Below, one piece after another: positions 1 to 11,110 of a stretch of DNA of 64,000 bases. Position 1 is the stretch's first letter; each line of letters opens with the position of its first letter. The notes beneath the pieces are model-generated. The model had not been told where the DNA came from. It made no database searches and was given only the letters and a program-made list of their open reading frames with translations. Source of the DNA: Glandiceps talaboti (lineage: Eukaryota; Hemichordata; Enteropneusta; Spengelidae); the NCBI RefSeq assembly GCF_964340395.1, contig NC_135567.1:5629899-5693898 (forward strand). The letters run 5' to 3'. The translations under genes and the position numbers were made by a program.

Positions 1-84
1 CATACAAAGTAGGTTTAATAGTCGACTTCCGGTTCTCCCAGCATGCAAAGTAGGTTCAATTGTTGATTGGGTGTACCGATATAC
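1..84 (+). repeat. Segmental duplication copy A, left part
   Basis: Matches 23841-23923 (CATACAAAGT...GACTTCCGGTTCTCCCAGCATGCAAAG...GTGTACCGATATAC) with very few differences. Interrupted at 84 by the transposon and truncated by the window start. Confidence 0.85.
80..84. repeat. Left target-site duplication (TATAC)
   Basis: TATAC directly precedes the left TIR and is repeated directly after the right TIR. The empty site at 23919-23923 has only one copy. Confidence 0.85.
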
Positions 85-112
85 ACCCAAACCCAATAAG
101 AATGTGCAATTC
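85..112 (+). repeat. Left terminal inverted repeat
   Basis: 28 bp that pair with the reverse complement of 15594-15621. The one mismatch is at the T of AATGTGC, where the other end gives G. Confidence 0.88.
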
Positions 113-1920
113 AGGGTTTGAAATTATGAAAATTAAAGTTCATGGAAGCAAGACAAGTTTTACTGATTTTTAAAGCCGTGTATCTGTACAACATTAATCC
201 AAAGCGATTTCAAGTTAAGTGTTATAGATTTTTTTTAAATGAGTCCAATGTAAACCACTGTAAAGGGTGTAAAATAACTATCTGAAATGTACGTTACATC
301 TGGGAAGACCACAATATACATGGAATTATACAATAAAGCTTTTGTAATTTTACGATGTTACCTTATGTGTATTTTAACTGAATCTCATTTTATGTGAAAA
401 GCCGTATGATGGCTGTGGTTGAATTGGTATTTCGTAGCAGTACTGGTCATATGTTATATGTGATATTATGATTATTAGGAATTTTGTGGCATCGGATGCA
501 TCAAGCGTCTGCCATTAGGTGTATGTAAGTGACATGTCGTTTCATTTCAAATCGTTTTACTTAACATAGTAACTCAATATCTACTAAACCGATGTACCAT
601 AGTTGAAAGTGCAAACCCCTTTAGAAAACGAATTGTTTGTTCAAATTTATCACCATTGAGTATGTAACGTACATTTCAACTGTAAGAACTGAAAACCTTT
701 TATATTTTCCAAGATTAGAGACGTTATTAGAAAAACCTTTTATTTGACATTTGTGTTGACAACTTGACATAACATACGTTTACGAAGACCATGTACTGAA
801 AACGACCCCATGAAAACCCGATTATTACCCCATGATAACCACATTATAGTATATTTTGCGCATGCGTAGATTATTTTCAAAAGAAAAATCAAAACGGTCT
901 GTTTTTTTCAGAAAAAGTGAGCTTTTTAGATTAAAATGTTAAAGTAACGACTGTCCATTTTACATATCATAATCTCAAAATCGCATTTTTGACACTTAAT
1001 TTTGTCTTTTAACGAACACTGAACATATAAACACGGTAACGGACATTTCCTTGAGAATCCTTAGTCTGTTTCATGAAACTTTGTTTGTGGAATGTACTGT
1101 TTATATATTGATCATAACTGCTGTAATATGAATATATGAAATGTAAATACAATGCTAAACATTGCATAAAGTCCGTATAATGTTATATCAAACAATTCAC
1201 ATATCGGCAGAATTTATTTATGGTATCGAACATTTCATGATGTATTGGTCATCAAACAGAGATGCCATTATTTCAATCATATTGTGATCGTCAAGGTTTT
1301 TTTCTGCCTTGCTTTTTGAGACAGATGAATTTAATTTAGTTGTGACTAGTTTATCTTTTCGGTTTTTATTCTTTTTCTGTGCCATGATTAGTTTGGTTGG
1401 GTACAGTTTGTTCAATAGTACTTTGAATTCTAACAAGTCCCATTGTTTTGCTAATTGTGTCTTTCATATAATTGGGACGCTTTGATATGGGAACTATGTG
1501 TTGTCTTGAAGACTAGAAGATTCACTTGTGTTGGTGTCCGATTTCGGAGATATGTCTCTCTATTCTTATATTAGACTCCATCTATTGAGCGAACTACTTC
1601 TGATTCATTTTATCCTCTTTGTGTCAGTTTGTTTATGAAGAATTCCATTTTGTTTTGGAAATTTTCTTCGTTTAACTTACTGCATGTTCGTATGTATCTC
1701 ATTGTTTGAGTTTGGGCGACACGATTGTCTGTGGAGTTACTGGAAAGTGTCAGTTGGTTTAGTATTTATTTTTGATATCCAATCTCTTAGTTTTTTTTTT
1801 GAATCTCAGACCGTTGGGAATTACCAGCAGGTCAAGATGTACCACTTCCTTTTCCGAGCTGACCAACGAAAATTTAAATGTTTGGTGTATCATTTATGGT
1901 TTCACTCAATTAAAGCGGAG
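113..1920. other. Transposon left arm, no gene recognised
   Basis: AT-rich DNA holding the subterminal motifs. A 72-codon lysine-rich reverse ORF (1218-1436) has no promoter, terminator or family resemblance that I can see, so it is not called as a gene. Confidence 0.6.
284..1049. repeat. Left subterminal motif cluster (GTAACGTACATTTC)
   Basis: The 14-mer occurs inverted at 284-297, direct at 664-677 and with one mismatch at 1036-1049. The same motif is clustered at the right end. Short motifs repeated in both subterminal regions are typical transposase-binding sites of cut-and-paste elements; the binding role is inferred. Confidence 0.65.
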
Positions 1921-1927
1921 TGTCGGG

Positions 1928-1935
1928 TATAAAAG
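1928..1935 (+). promoter_or_regulatory. Candidate TATA box (TATAAAAG)
   Basis: TATAAAAG sits in a GC-rich context (GGGTATAAAAGGCCCC) and is followed by a small CCCC/GGGG hairpin. It lies about 140 bp upstream of the ORF at 2073. No cap site can be proven. Confidence 0.35.
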
Positions 1936-2072
1936 GCCCCCTAACTTCGCGGGGGTTATTGTCAAATTTGAATACAGACTGTTAACAACGTCTTGATTCC
2001 TCTCTGAAAAGTCGTGATAATAATGAGCAACTGGTGATTTTCGTAATAAATTTGGTATGTGTAGACTTGTGA

Positions 2073-2396
2073 ATGTCTGTTGAATGCAGGTATGGTCACA
2101 GAAAGGTGATATTTAAACATGGTAGAGACAATTTGGTACAAAACACGGTCAAACTGGGTCTGTTCGTTACTAGTGAAAAGTCGTTACTTTTCAAACCCGG
2201 GATTAAAACGCCTGTCAATCACACTTGTTCAAATAAGGGTACGTTAATCCACGAAAGTTTGTGTAACAATCAACGTTATCTTGAAGTAAATATGATTTGT
2301 AATCAGTACCTCTCCATGCCCAAGCATAACGGTACATGCATGCTTGCTTTCAGAAAACATCTCTGCATTATTCCCGATGTCTATGCATATAAGTAA
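2073..2396 (+). CDS. Hypothetical 107-aa transposon ORF
   Basis: An uninterrupted ORF starting MSVECRYGHRKVIF and ending VYAYK. I do not recognise its family. It contains six cysteines and basic clusters but no motif I can name. Support is positional: a TATA box lies 140 bp upstream at 1928, and AATAAA-type signals occur at about 2602 and 2612, just before the 3' end of the convergent histone-like unit. It could be a second passenger gene of the transposon or a chance ORF. Codon use is not distinctive. Confidence 0.25.
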   Translation: MSVECRYGHRKVIFKHGRDNLVQNTVKLGLFVTSEKSLLFKPGIKTPVNHTCSNKGTLIHESLCNNQRYLEVNMICNQYLSMPKHNGTCMLAFRKHLCIIPDVYAYK

Positions 2397-2654
2397 CGAC
2401 TGAAAGATCTCAAAAAACAGAATAGCGAACACTACTAATAGGTTGATTTTAGCGTCTAACTGTTCAAGGAAACAACATTTTTATCAAGAGGATTTTGTTT
2501 ACACCGGGCCATGTACTTCCACTGACCAAGTTTTCTGACATACGGAACATGCAAACGATCAATTGTAGTTTTTGAGTCTAATTGTCAAAGTAGGATAGTG
2601 AAAATAAAACTAATAAACGGTTAGGTCGGTAGTTCTCTTTTTGGAATATGTGGT

Positions 2655-2670
2655 GGCCCTGAAAAGGGCC
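2655..2670 (-). terminator. Histone-type mRNA 3' stem-loop
   Basis: On the minus strand the sequence is GGCCCTTTTCAGGGCC: a 6-bp stem (GGCCCT/AGGGCC) closing a UUUC loop, which fits the replication-dependent histone stem-loop consensus. The flanks also fit, with 5' CCAAAC and 3' ACCACA. A purine-rich tract, AAAAAGAGAA, follows about 12 nt later (plus-strand 2634-2645), at the place of a histone downstream element. The stem-loop lies about 60 nt after the stop codon of the reverse ORF, the normal histone spacing. SLBP- and U7-dependent cleavage is inferred. Confidence 0.75.
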
Positions 2671-2730
2671 GTTTGGTTTGTGTATGCCTTCGCACACGAA
2701 TACATAGTAACTTACAAACAACGTAGTACA

Positions 2731-3177
2731 CTACTCCCACCTATGACCGACGTACGGATTTCGGTGGTTTGGGTAGAGAGATCGTACGGAGTCTATGACG
2801 CACTTTGGCATCACCTCTCTCCTTGTGACGACTACGCCATCCATACGCATTAGACGCCTCTTCTCTCTCAAGTACCGGTCGTCTCTCCATGCGCCACGTC
2901 TATCTAGGAGGGTCCAATATTTCTTATAACGGACTTTCCGCAGACCGGCATTCTGGTCGCGTCCTTGCTGACCTGTGCCCAACCAACTTAAGCTTGGCTG
3001 TGAACTTGACGCACATGGTTGGCACAGACAGTATCTGCATTCATCTGCAGACATCTCCCTCGGTACCTCGAGATCTATCTGGTTACCGATCGGCATACTT
3101 TGACATGGCTCTTCAGGATGGTCGGGTGATCTGTCAACTACCTGAAGCTCCCAATCACAATGACTGAAAAATGCCAC
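2731..3177 (-). CDS. Intronless 148-aa protein, possible P2X7-like (ballast) domain, with histone-type 3' end
   Basis: A single open frame from ATG at 3177 to TAG at 2731. A TATA box lies about 100 nt upstream on the same strand, and a histone stem-loop lies about 60 nt downstream. The protein is not a histone. Near residue 50 it has a cysteine cluster, CRYCLCQPCASS. The middle reads LRKVRYKKYW, and the C-terminus reads PKCVIDSVRSLYP followed by YVGH. Family knowledge: P2X7-like ballast domains have a Cys-rich zinc-binding part, an R-x-x-A-Y-R segment and a closing pattern P-S-C-V-x3-I-R-x2-F-P-x-Y-x-G-F. The closing pattern matches well; the spacing in the middle is short, so the domain may be shortened or degraded. 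A role for the transposon is unknown. Confidence 0.5.
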   Translation of the reverse strand: MAFFSHCDWELQVVDRSPDHPEEPCQSMPIGNQIDLEVPREMSADECRYCLCQPCASSSQPSLSWLGTGQQGRDQNAGLRKVRYKKYWTLLDRRGAWRDDRYLREKRRLMRMDGVVVTRREVMPKCVIDSVRSLYPNHRNPYVGHRWE

Positions 3178-3276
3178 GATGGCAGATTCTTACTCTTCGG
3201 TGATGTTGATTGTTATGTTACGAGACATGGTCGCTACGAAACCGAAGACTGATGATTTGACCGGGGAAAGTGTCAG

Positions 3277-3284
3277 CTTTTATA
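3277..3284 (-). promoter_or_regulatory. TATA box of the reverse-strand gene
   Basis: The minus strand reads GATCTATAAAAGCTGAC. This places a start site near 3250 and gives a 5' leader of about 70 nt before the ATG at 3177. Together with the stem-loop, it defines a compact transcription unit of about 600 bp. Confidence 0.55.
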
Positions 3285-5796
3285 GATCGATTATGGTGAC
3301 AATCAGTCTGTCAGTTTTCAAAACTGTCTTCGGACAAGGAAATCGTCTCTATTCCATTTGCATTTCTGCACAGACAATGTTGCTTCTTTCCTGTATCTCA
3401 CCATTATGATCTTCATTGTGTTGTATGCATACAGCAAGGCGCCAATGCCATCGTTTACCACGAAAGTGTACACATAAATGACTAGTTTTTACTAGAAATG
3501 CATAATGTATAAAATGTTACTTTCGTATACATTCGTTATAATTGGCAAATTCATATTGTGGTCTTTTTTGTTTGTTTACGCGTCTGAAAGAGGTAAGGGG
3601 GCTGTGCTCTTAGTTTACACGAACCAAATCATGACTATAGTTATACCCTTTTGTCACGAGTACGCCAAACGTAACTGGGAGATAATAAATTATGATTTCA
3701 CGCACTTTATTTTTGGAATTCGGGGTATTCACATGACGAACAATGGTATGTCGTATTTCAAGCTCACAATCAAAAGAAAAATCAAATTTTTGGTATCTCG
3801 AGAAACTATCAGTCTCGCTATTTCAAGGAAATGTCGCGACATCTAAAAACCATTTTGTCATGCTTCTAGCAAACGAATAATTATATATCTTGAGATTTTT
3901 TGTTCTTCTTCTTATCGTTGGAAGACTAGCAGTCTACTTTCTCAAATCGGAAAATAAAAATTAGCACATATTGGGACGATTTTGTTTGGTATCGGAAAAC
4001 GAAAAAGTTACTTCGAGCCTCGATTCATTTTTTAATTGTAGCCATTTTTTTCGTTCTTTCTTTCTGTCTTCTGAGTGTCTATCTGACTTTCTATATTTCT
4101 TGATGTGGTCCCAAAGGTGGATTTTTTTTGTGTCTGAAGATTACAACATCATCGAAACATGAGGGTTATACTTCCATGATCGAAATAAAGTGTATGTATT
4201 CGTACGGGGAAAAAATCACCTTGAGATGAATATTTGTTTCTTTCACTACAGTTTCTCTGTGAAATGAGAAGGTTTCTCGGGGTGTTTATATCTTGAGATC
4301 GGATTATTTGTTACCATTTCTGTCGATGTACAGTACAGACCATTTACAGGCGAAACAATCCTCTGAATCCTTGGTGTGTATGCAACCATAGACCCTACAC
4401 AGGTAGGGTGTGATAATTCATAGATTATTTACACATACAATTAGGTACTAAACAAGTGGCAAGTGGTCCCCACATATTGTAGATTTCCTGTGCATTGCAG
4501 AAATCAAACCTTCCCACAATAGACTAATTTCTTTGGTTGAATATCGTACAAATCTCCAAATTCTTCTCTTGCGGATTATGACACAGTTGGACATTTCCAG
4601 TAATGATAATATACATAATAATAGCTGAAGGTCTCGAGAAACTTACTTTCTTCCCATCTAGAATATCCCGTTATCTCACTTCGATGTAATTATTATGCTT
4701 TCAGAACAGGAACGTATACAGTTACCTCACGATAGTTTCACGACTTTGTTTCGAAAGAAGATTTATCCCTAAATTTCTAGATGGAAATATTTGCTTTCCG
4801 GAATCGTCAATAAATTGATCGAGACCTCGTTATATTTTTGTTTTGTTTTTGATTCGTGAAAAACGAAAAAAGATATCTCGAAATATTTCTATTTTCTTTT
4901 GGATTGACGAAAAAATGTTCTCAAGATACAATGTTATATTTCAGAAAACGAACGAAAACGTTACATTATCTTAGGGTCACAGAAAATGACAACATCTTGC
5001 TTTAGATCGCGGAAAACGAGCTAGAATCTTTGGGTAATGAGAGCGTTTCTCGAGGTGGCTATATCTTGAGATCAGATTATTTGTTACCATTTCTCTTGAT
5101 GTACAGTACAGGTCATTTACTACCTAAGCATACTTTTCGTCACTTTGCGTGTATGTGTGTGGTTCTTTATTTGTATACATTACAATATTGTGGACAAGTG
5201 TATCATGTATGTATATTTTTCTTTCACATATATGTATCGACTTGTTACTTGTTATGTTCGAATGAACTGTCCGTCAACAGTTACTAAAATGTTGTATACA
5301 ACAAACATGCTGGTGATGGGGGTGATAATTCACCGATTATTTGTAAGTGCAATAAAGTAATAAACAAGTGGTCTCAACATATTATATATTTCCTGTGCAT
5401 TGAACTATCCAAAAACTTCCCCACAATAGACCAAGGTTTGTTGAACTGGGTGACAATCACCCTTTATTACACCCTTTGTCTTTCTCCAGTTTTGATACAG
5501 ATAATGTGTCAAAAGTGAAAGTACTCTTACTATCAACTACACCATTGACGTTAGTGGAAACGTAAAATTTAATTCTTTACAAGTGACAGATTTGTTCTGT
5601 TCGATGGACTTTTGACAACTCACATGACTAGAAACAAACACAGTAAAAGTGTTCTATGGAATTACATCAATTGTATCATGTTGGTACTAATGACTAGTTT
5701 CAGCTCAGACCACTAAAAGTCTAGGTGTTTCAGTAATTGTTCTCGTGCGAGCACTGTGTCCTTTTCGCTCACGGAAACACATGTTGCGCTTCCGGT
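3285..5796. other. Transposon interior with no recognised gene
   Basis: AT-rich DNA with many short variants of ATATCTTGAGA and GAAAACGAAAAAG. A 113-codon hydrophobic ORF at 3505-3846 has no family resemblance and no promoter that I can point to. The clear structure is the internal duplication listed separately. Confidence 0.5.
4266..5440 (+). repeat. Internal direct duplication (about 4266-4505 and 5044-5405)
   Basis: Both halves contain, in the same order, a TATATCTTGAGATC block, TTATTTGTTACCATTTCT, GATGTACAGTACAG, then GTGATAATTCA, an ACAAGTGG segment and ATTTCCTGTGCATTG. They have diverged by indels. The second half has about 120 bp extra in the middle. Confidence 0.65.
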
Positions 5797-5835
5797 AGCC
5801 AAGCCAAGCCAAGCCAAGCCAAGCCAAGCCAAACC
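5797..5835 (+). repeat. (AGCCA)n microsatellite
   Basis: Seven to eight copies of AGCCA in a row. Confidence 0.9.
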
Positions 5836-6060
5836 ATGTAACTAAAAATCACTAGTGAAGATATAGACCTTCATTCAACCGACAACTGTCATTCCATTCG
5901 CCACTGTTTTACTGCTCTTGTCACTGCTATTCGTTACGATTGTACTCAGGTTTGCCAAGTTTTTTAAAAAGGTTTTTTGATTCCGTTTTTTTTTTGTATT
6001 TTCATATCGTTCCAAAGTATCGTTATCATTTCATCCATTTTTAAAAGTATTTTTTTGCAG

Positions 6061-6440
6061 TTAGTTAATTTTAGATTTAAATTTTCAACGTTTTTGAGTG
6101 ATTTTGCAGTTTCAGTTTAGTGTATAGATATTTCTTTTTCAAAATATATAGTTTCAAAGTAGATTTAAATTTTCAACGTTTTTGAGTGATTTTGCAGTTT
6201 TAGTTTCGTGTATAGATATTTCTTTTTCAAAATACTAGTATACAGTTTCAAAGTAGATTTAAATTTTCAACGTTTTTGAGTGATTTTGCAGTTTTAGTTT
6301 CGTGTATAGATATTTCTTTTTCAAAATACTAGTATACAGTTTCAAAGTAGATTTAAATTTTCAACGTTTTTGAGTGATTTTGCAGTTAGTTTTAGTGAAT
6401 AGATTATTCTTTTTAAGAAAAAAATAGTTTCAAAGTACAT
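6061..6440 (+). repeat. 94-bp tandem repeat, four copies, upstream of the transposase
   Basis: The marker AGATTTAAATTTTCAACG starts at 6073, 6161, 6255 and 6349, so periods are 88, 94 and 94 bp. Each unit carries TTTTTGAGTGATTTTGCAG, which looks like a 3' splice site. The array ends about 120 bp before the transposase ATG and may be promoter or leader sequence. Confidence 0.8.
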
Positions 6441-6561
6441 TTACCTTTTCATTGTTTTTAAATTTTTCGTTCTTTTGTAAAACATAATTTTTATTCAGTA
6501 CTCTTTTTCACCTCGGTACATCAATTTTGTGAATAATATTTTGGGAGAGCATTAACTAACA

Positions 6562-9526
6562 ATGGCCACGGAACGTACAGTTTACCCTTCCTTTACACCT
6601 GCTGCCATAAGAGATAGAAATCAAAGACGAGTTCCTGTCGTCGGGAGAAGGGGTAATTTAGAATTCACGGCACCCACAGACGATTTGAAAACAGAATTGA
6701 TGAACAAACTCGCATTCGTGCGAGATCGCCTCGGAGAGGAGTCAACAAGGAGAGTCACGAACTACGACGCCCTGTTGGAGATGGTGCATTTCTTCATCAC
6801 GAAGAACGAAGTTCAAGCAGACGGTACAACAGAAGGTACAAGTGCCGGTGAAACTACACCAATTTACCAAGCAGCAGACGCAGAAAAGACGGAGGAGACG
6901 ATGTACCTTACTGTAAGCTCCTCGCTCAACAACCTTCTGGGTCGAGTCGAAGAGCACAGCAGGATATGCAGAGGGGCACTGCGTTGCAAGAAGACGGACA
7001 CATTCGGGCACGCTGGTAGAATCTACTTGCAGTGCGATTGCAATTCCAACCATTCCTCATCATGGAATTCATCACCGTATTTACCAAATGGAAGACTGTT
7101 AGTGAATTACAGGTACGCATTTTTCTTTGATTCCGAGGTAAATTGAATTGAATTCGATTGTTACAATTACAAGAAAATACCACGTCAATGACCTTCGTGA
7201 GGGTCGTACTTTCACACCCTGAAAATTTGTCGTATATTCATTTTTCCAAATGATAAAACCAATACGTCCCTTTCACTACTCAGAATGATGCATGCAGTTT
7301 CAACCAGTGGTCTAGGAGATGAACAGTACAGTGCCCTGTGTGAGACTGCCGCAATGGGTTCTATGCAGATAAGCTATAGAAAGACGTGTAAGTATCTGTT
7401 ATCCGATATAACTTGTATATTTGTGTAATTGGAGTATATTCATTGTTTTTTTTGATATATTAGATGTTTAGAGTAACAATTGTAGTTTCCCTATTTGTAA
7501 CAGTCCGAGAATTGGCCGATCCAGTCGTTACACAATTAGCAGCGGAATCCAGGGAAGACGCTTTACACGAGGTATGGAAAATTAACAAATGATACCCTTT
7601 CCACCTTGTTCCGTTAAATTCAGTATTCCCTGTACATTATCCGGAATGATTACAAAATGAAAATAGAATATCTGTCAAATGGGAGATAACTGTACTTGCC
7701 TATCTCCAACGAAAACAATGTGAGTGAATTTGAAACGATCAGTGATTGCCGACAAGCTGAGAGCAGAGAATGCCAAAAAACGTGTTATGGGTTTGCTATT
7801 GACAATCTTTAATTTGTCAGTCAGGAGTTTCTAATTGTAATGTACATTCTTTATACTCAATAAGATGCAGGACAAAAGAAAGGTGCATTAATTAGCAACA
7901 TGTTTTTTTTCTCTCTCTTTCAATCTGAAAAGGAAATAGCTTCAGGTGACCGTGTGGCGAGAGAAGGAATATGCATTATGTCAGACGCAAGGCATGCCAC
8001 CAGGAAAAATGCTAAACAGAGTGACGTTGTTTTCCTTTGAGATATGTAAGTACAGTTATAATAACTGCATGGAGTTCTTCATTGTAGTGTGGTGTGGTGT
8101 AACGGCAAAACCAATTCTATATGAGCTATAACAATACAAAGAAAGTGGACGGTCATGATCACTAAACCCCCAAAAAATCCAAACTAACATAGTTGTATAG
8201 TAATGTCTTGGGAAAGAGTGTAGGTCATCTTGTCAGTAAGTTACCACTTTTATCTATATCCTTTTCCCAGCACCCACAAATGTATACATAAAGAGTGTTT
8301 AACGAAAGAAGATGATACATGTAGCCAACGACATGAAATGCAGGCTGTGCGGCGTTTTTACGAATGGGCTGACGACAAAGGTACGTGATGATCAATATAT
8401 CTATTATTGATTTGGTTTTGGTGAACACCTTTGATTGTATAGTTGTTGAACTCGGGGGATGTGATAGTGTACATGTAATGATATACTAGTATACTTATAA
8501 TATCGTCAGCATAGACACTGTGGATGATTTATTATTATGGTATTATAATATATCAGTAAGTTATTATTATATATGTAAAGTTTGATGTCAAGGTGCTCGG
8601 TGTGGTTTTCATAATATTTCAATTCTTGATGAATGGGTTAGCTAAATGTTAATTTATTTTTATTTTAGGCATTCCAATATTAATTCACGCTCACGACAGG
8701 AATGCGTCTGTCAACAAATTTCTGAGAGAGACACGACATGACACCGTCAGTTCCAATGACACTTGGCATGGTAAGTAATTAAAACTTATGTTTACACTGA
8801 TGGTATATCGTTATACTAGTATACTGGCAATTATACTTCGTGTGTAACATAGTATTTGTTGACATGTTGACAACAATGGGAAATGACTGCTCTTTCTTTC
8901 CCTTTATCACTTAGTAACGAAGCAGATTGGAAAACAGGCCAAAAAAATAACAAGTGGAAGTCGTAGAAATCATGGCAGGACCTGGCATGCAGACCTGTCT
9001 GATAAAGTTTCGTCTGAGTTTACAAACACCTGTTGTCTTGCATGACGTGTACAAGCAGAGAAGTTCACTACACTTTCATGTCATTACGATTTATGTGGTA
9101 AATTGTAAAACACATACACTTCAATTTTCTTATTCGGATAAATAAGAGTATTATTCTTCTTGGAAACCGTGACTTACACGGAACATAAACAATTATTGTT
9201 TGTCTTCATTTCTTTCAGCTGCATCAATAAAAACTCGTTGCTTTTGGGCAATGAAACGGTGCCGGCAGTACATTAATGGGAGAGAGGGGGACGCCCAGGC
9301 AAGATTGGAGGCGTGTCAACTTCTTTTTGGACAACATAACCGACCATTTCCAGGTTAGTTATATTTTATTCATCATCAAATTATGACAAATCTTGAGAAC
9401 GTGATTTCACTTTAATACACTGAACTTTCCATTACTTTTGTGTTCCAGAATAACCATGCTAACTGCGACGAGCAGTCACGATGTCGACGGGAAGCAAACT
9501 ATGAGCCGACTGCTACTACTACTACA

Positions 9527-9566
<40 letters not shown>

Positions 9567-9576
9567 GCTACTATAG

Positions 9577-9618
<42 letters not shown>

Positions 9619-9750
9619 GCTACTATAGCTACTACTACTACTACTACTACTACTACCACTACTACTACTACTACTACTACTAGCTACTACTACTACTACT
9701 ACAACTACTACTACTACTACTACTACTACTACAACTACTAGCTACTATAG

Positions 9751-9790
<40 letters not shown>

Positions 9791-9938
9791 AACTACTAGC
9801 TACTATAGCTACTACTACTACTACTACTACTAGCTACTACTACTACTACAACTACTACTACTACTACTACTAGCTACTATAGCTACTACTACTACTACTA
9901 CTACTGGCTACTACTACTACTACTACTAGCTCCTATAG

Positions 9939-10006
<68 letters not shown>

Positions 10007-11096
10007 GAAGTCTGAAAACCGTTATATATTACAGTGCAAGGATACCCACTACGTGGAAAGTTACAACAATGTATGCCTAGTCTACCAGGACAAGAGGATA
10101 TCATACGGCGATCATCGATACCGAGTAAGAAGCGAGATGGCTTGTTTAGACTGGGTAGGTTTTTATGTGTAGCCTAATATTTAACTTCAAAGACTGTATT
10201 GTTGTATTAATTGTAATCTACACATGTATTTTACAACTTTGCCCAACATGTTTCAATGCCAAGGTACCTGGTGCATTACGAAATGTTATGAGTGCAAGTG
10301 GTTAATTTACTAAACTGAGTACCTTTTACCTGATTAATATTTGCCAATAATAATAATAATAATAATACTTTATTCCCTGAATTGTAAAGAAAATAGCAAT
10401 ATAGACATTTATATTTGCAATGAAGAAAACAATGGGGAAAAGGAGAAAACAAAAAACAGTTGTCGAGCATCTAGTCAAGTCCGTACCCCAGTCTCTTTTG
10501 TTATATTACGTGAGCATCTCATTCTTGGCAATCTGTTCGTTTGACAAACAACTACAAAAATAAAAACAACTCAACACACCAGAAATAAACTTCATACACA
10601 TAAGTAACAGAAAATAACAGCAATGTGTTCCCAACATATCAATAAGAGAGTTGTGCTCCGACAAATGCAATGCATCCCCAAAACTGAGTTTCTACTTGTT
10701 TCTTTTTTCTTTTTTCACCATTGGATTCTTTGCAATGTGTCAACAGTTTTCTTGAGATCTCGATATGTCATTTTCTCCTGGTGGAAGATGGGAAGTTATC
10801 TCCATATTTTTTATTTTGATATCAAGATATTTTTTTTTTCATTTTCTGAATACAAAAGTGAACTCTTCATAACCTTTTATAAGTGTAAATCTCTGCGATC
10901 TATCAGCCACGTTAACTTTATTTTCACCCTACTTTATCTCCAGAATGAAAATGTCGATCGGCCGGCAACGTCAAGAACAACAGAGCAAAATGCCAGGCAA
11001 CAGCGGCAACAAAGAGGACATCGCAACCTCAAGAGGAAAACATCAGAATGGAAGCGAAAAGTATGGAGAGAGATGATGCGACAATTATTTATTTGA
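6562..11096 (+). CDS. DDE-type transposase, 11 exons, probably inactivated
   Basis: Exons read from splice sites and frame: 6562-7112, 7284-7387, 7504-7571, 7933-8045, 8271-8380, 8669-8770, 8915-about 9006, 9219-9353, from 9449 into the CTA repeat, 10035-10154, 10944-11096; roughly 540 aa. Exon 1 holds a Cys-rich segment (CRGALRCKK, later LQCDCN). Likely catalytic residues are D in SDARHATRKNAKQSDVV (exon 4), D in HAHDRNASVNKFLRE (exon 6) and E in THYVESYNN (exon 10). TSGSRRNHGRTWHADLSDK (exon 7) and DWNENVDRPATS (across exons 10 and 11) match a transposase-like family I recall from marine invertebrate genomes, without a superfamily name. Defects: an in-frame TGA at 8038-8040, no GT donor in the right phase after DLSDK, and a phase mismatch from exon 8 to 9. 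It lies centrally in the TIR element, so it is inferred to have mobilised it. Confidence 0.8.
8038..8040 (+). other. In-frame TGA in the transposase
   Basis: Exon 4 reads ...SDVVFL, then TGA, then GAT AT before a GTAAGT donor. The next exon begins by completing ATC and then reads THKC. The phase is right on both sides, so TGA replaces one sense codon in an otherwise collinear protein. Confidence 0.7.
9511..10003 (+). repeat. (CTA)n microsatellite inside the transposase gene
   Basis: About 490 bp of CTA with CTAGCTACTATAGCTA interruptions. It starts directly after the codons for NYEP in exon 9, at the place where the splice donor would be expected, and ends about 30 bp before the acceptor of exon 10. 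Confidence 0.9.
10347..10370 (+). repeat. (ATA)n microsatellite in the last intron
   Basis: Seven to eight AAT triplets within the 10155-10943 intron. Confidence 0.8.
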
Positions 11097-11104
11097 AATT
11101 ATCT

Positions 11105-11110
11105 AATAAA
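11105..11110 (+). terminator. Polyadenylation signal AATAAA of the transposase gene
   Basis: AATAAA lies 9 nt after the TGA stop at 11094-11096. Confidence 0.6.

Noticed and set aside
1218-1436. 72-aa lysine-rich reverse ORF in the transposon left arm
   Set aside because: No promoter, termination signal or family resemblance; short enough to be chance.
9438-10104. Leucine- or valine-rich ORFs
   Set aside because: Translations of the CTA microsatellite; not the transposase frame.
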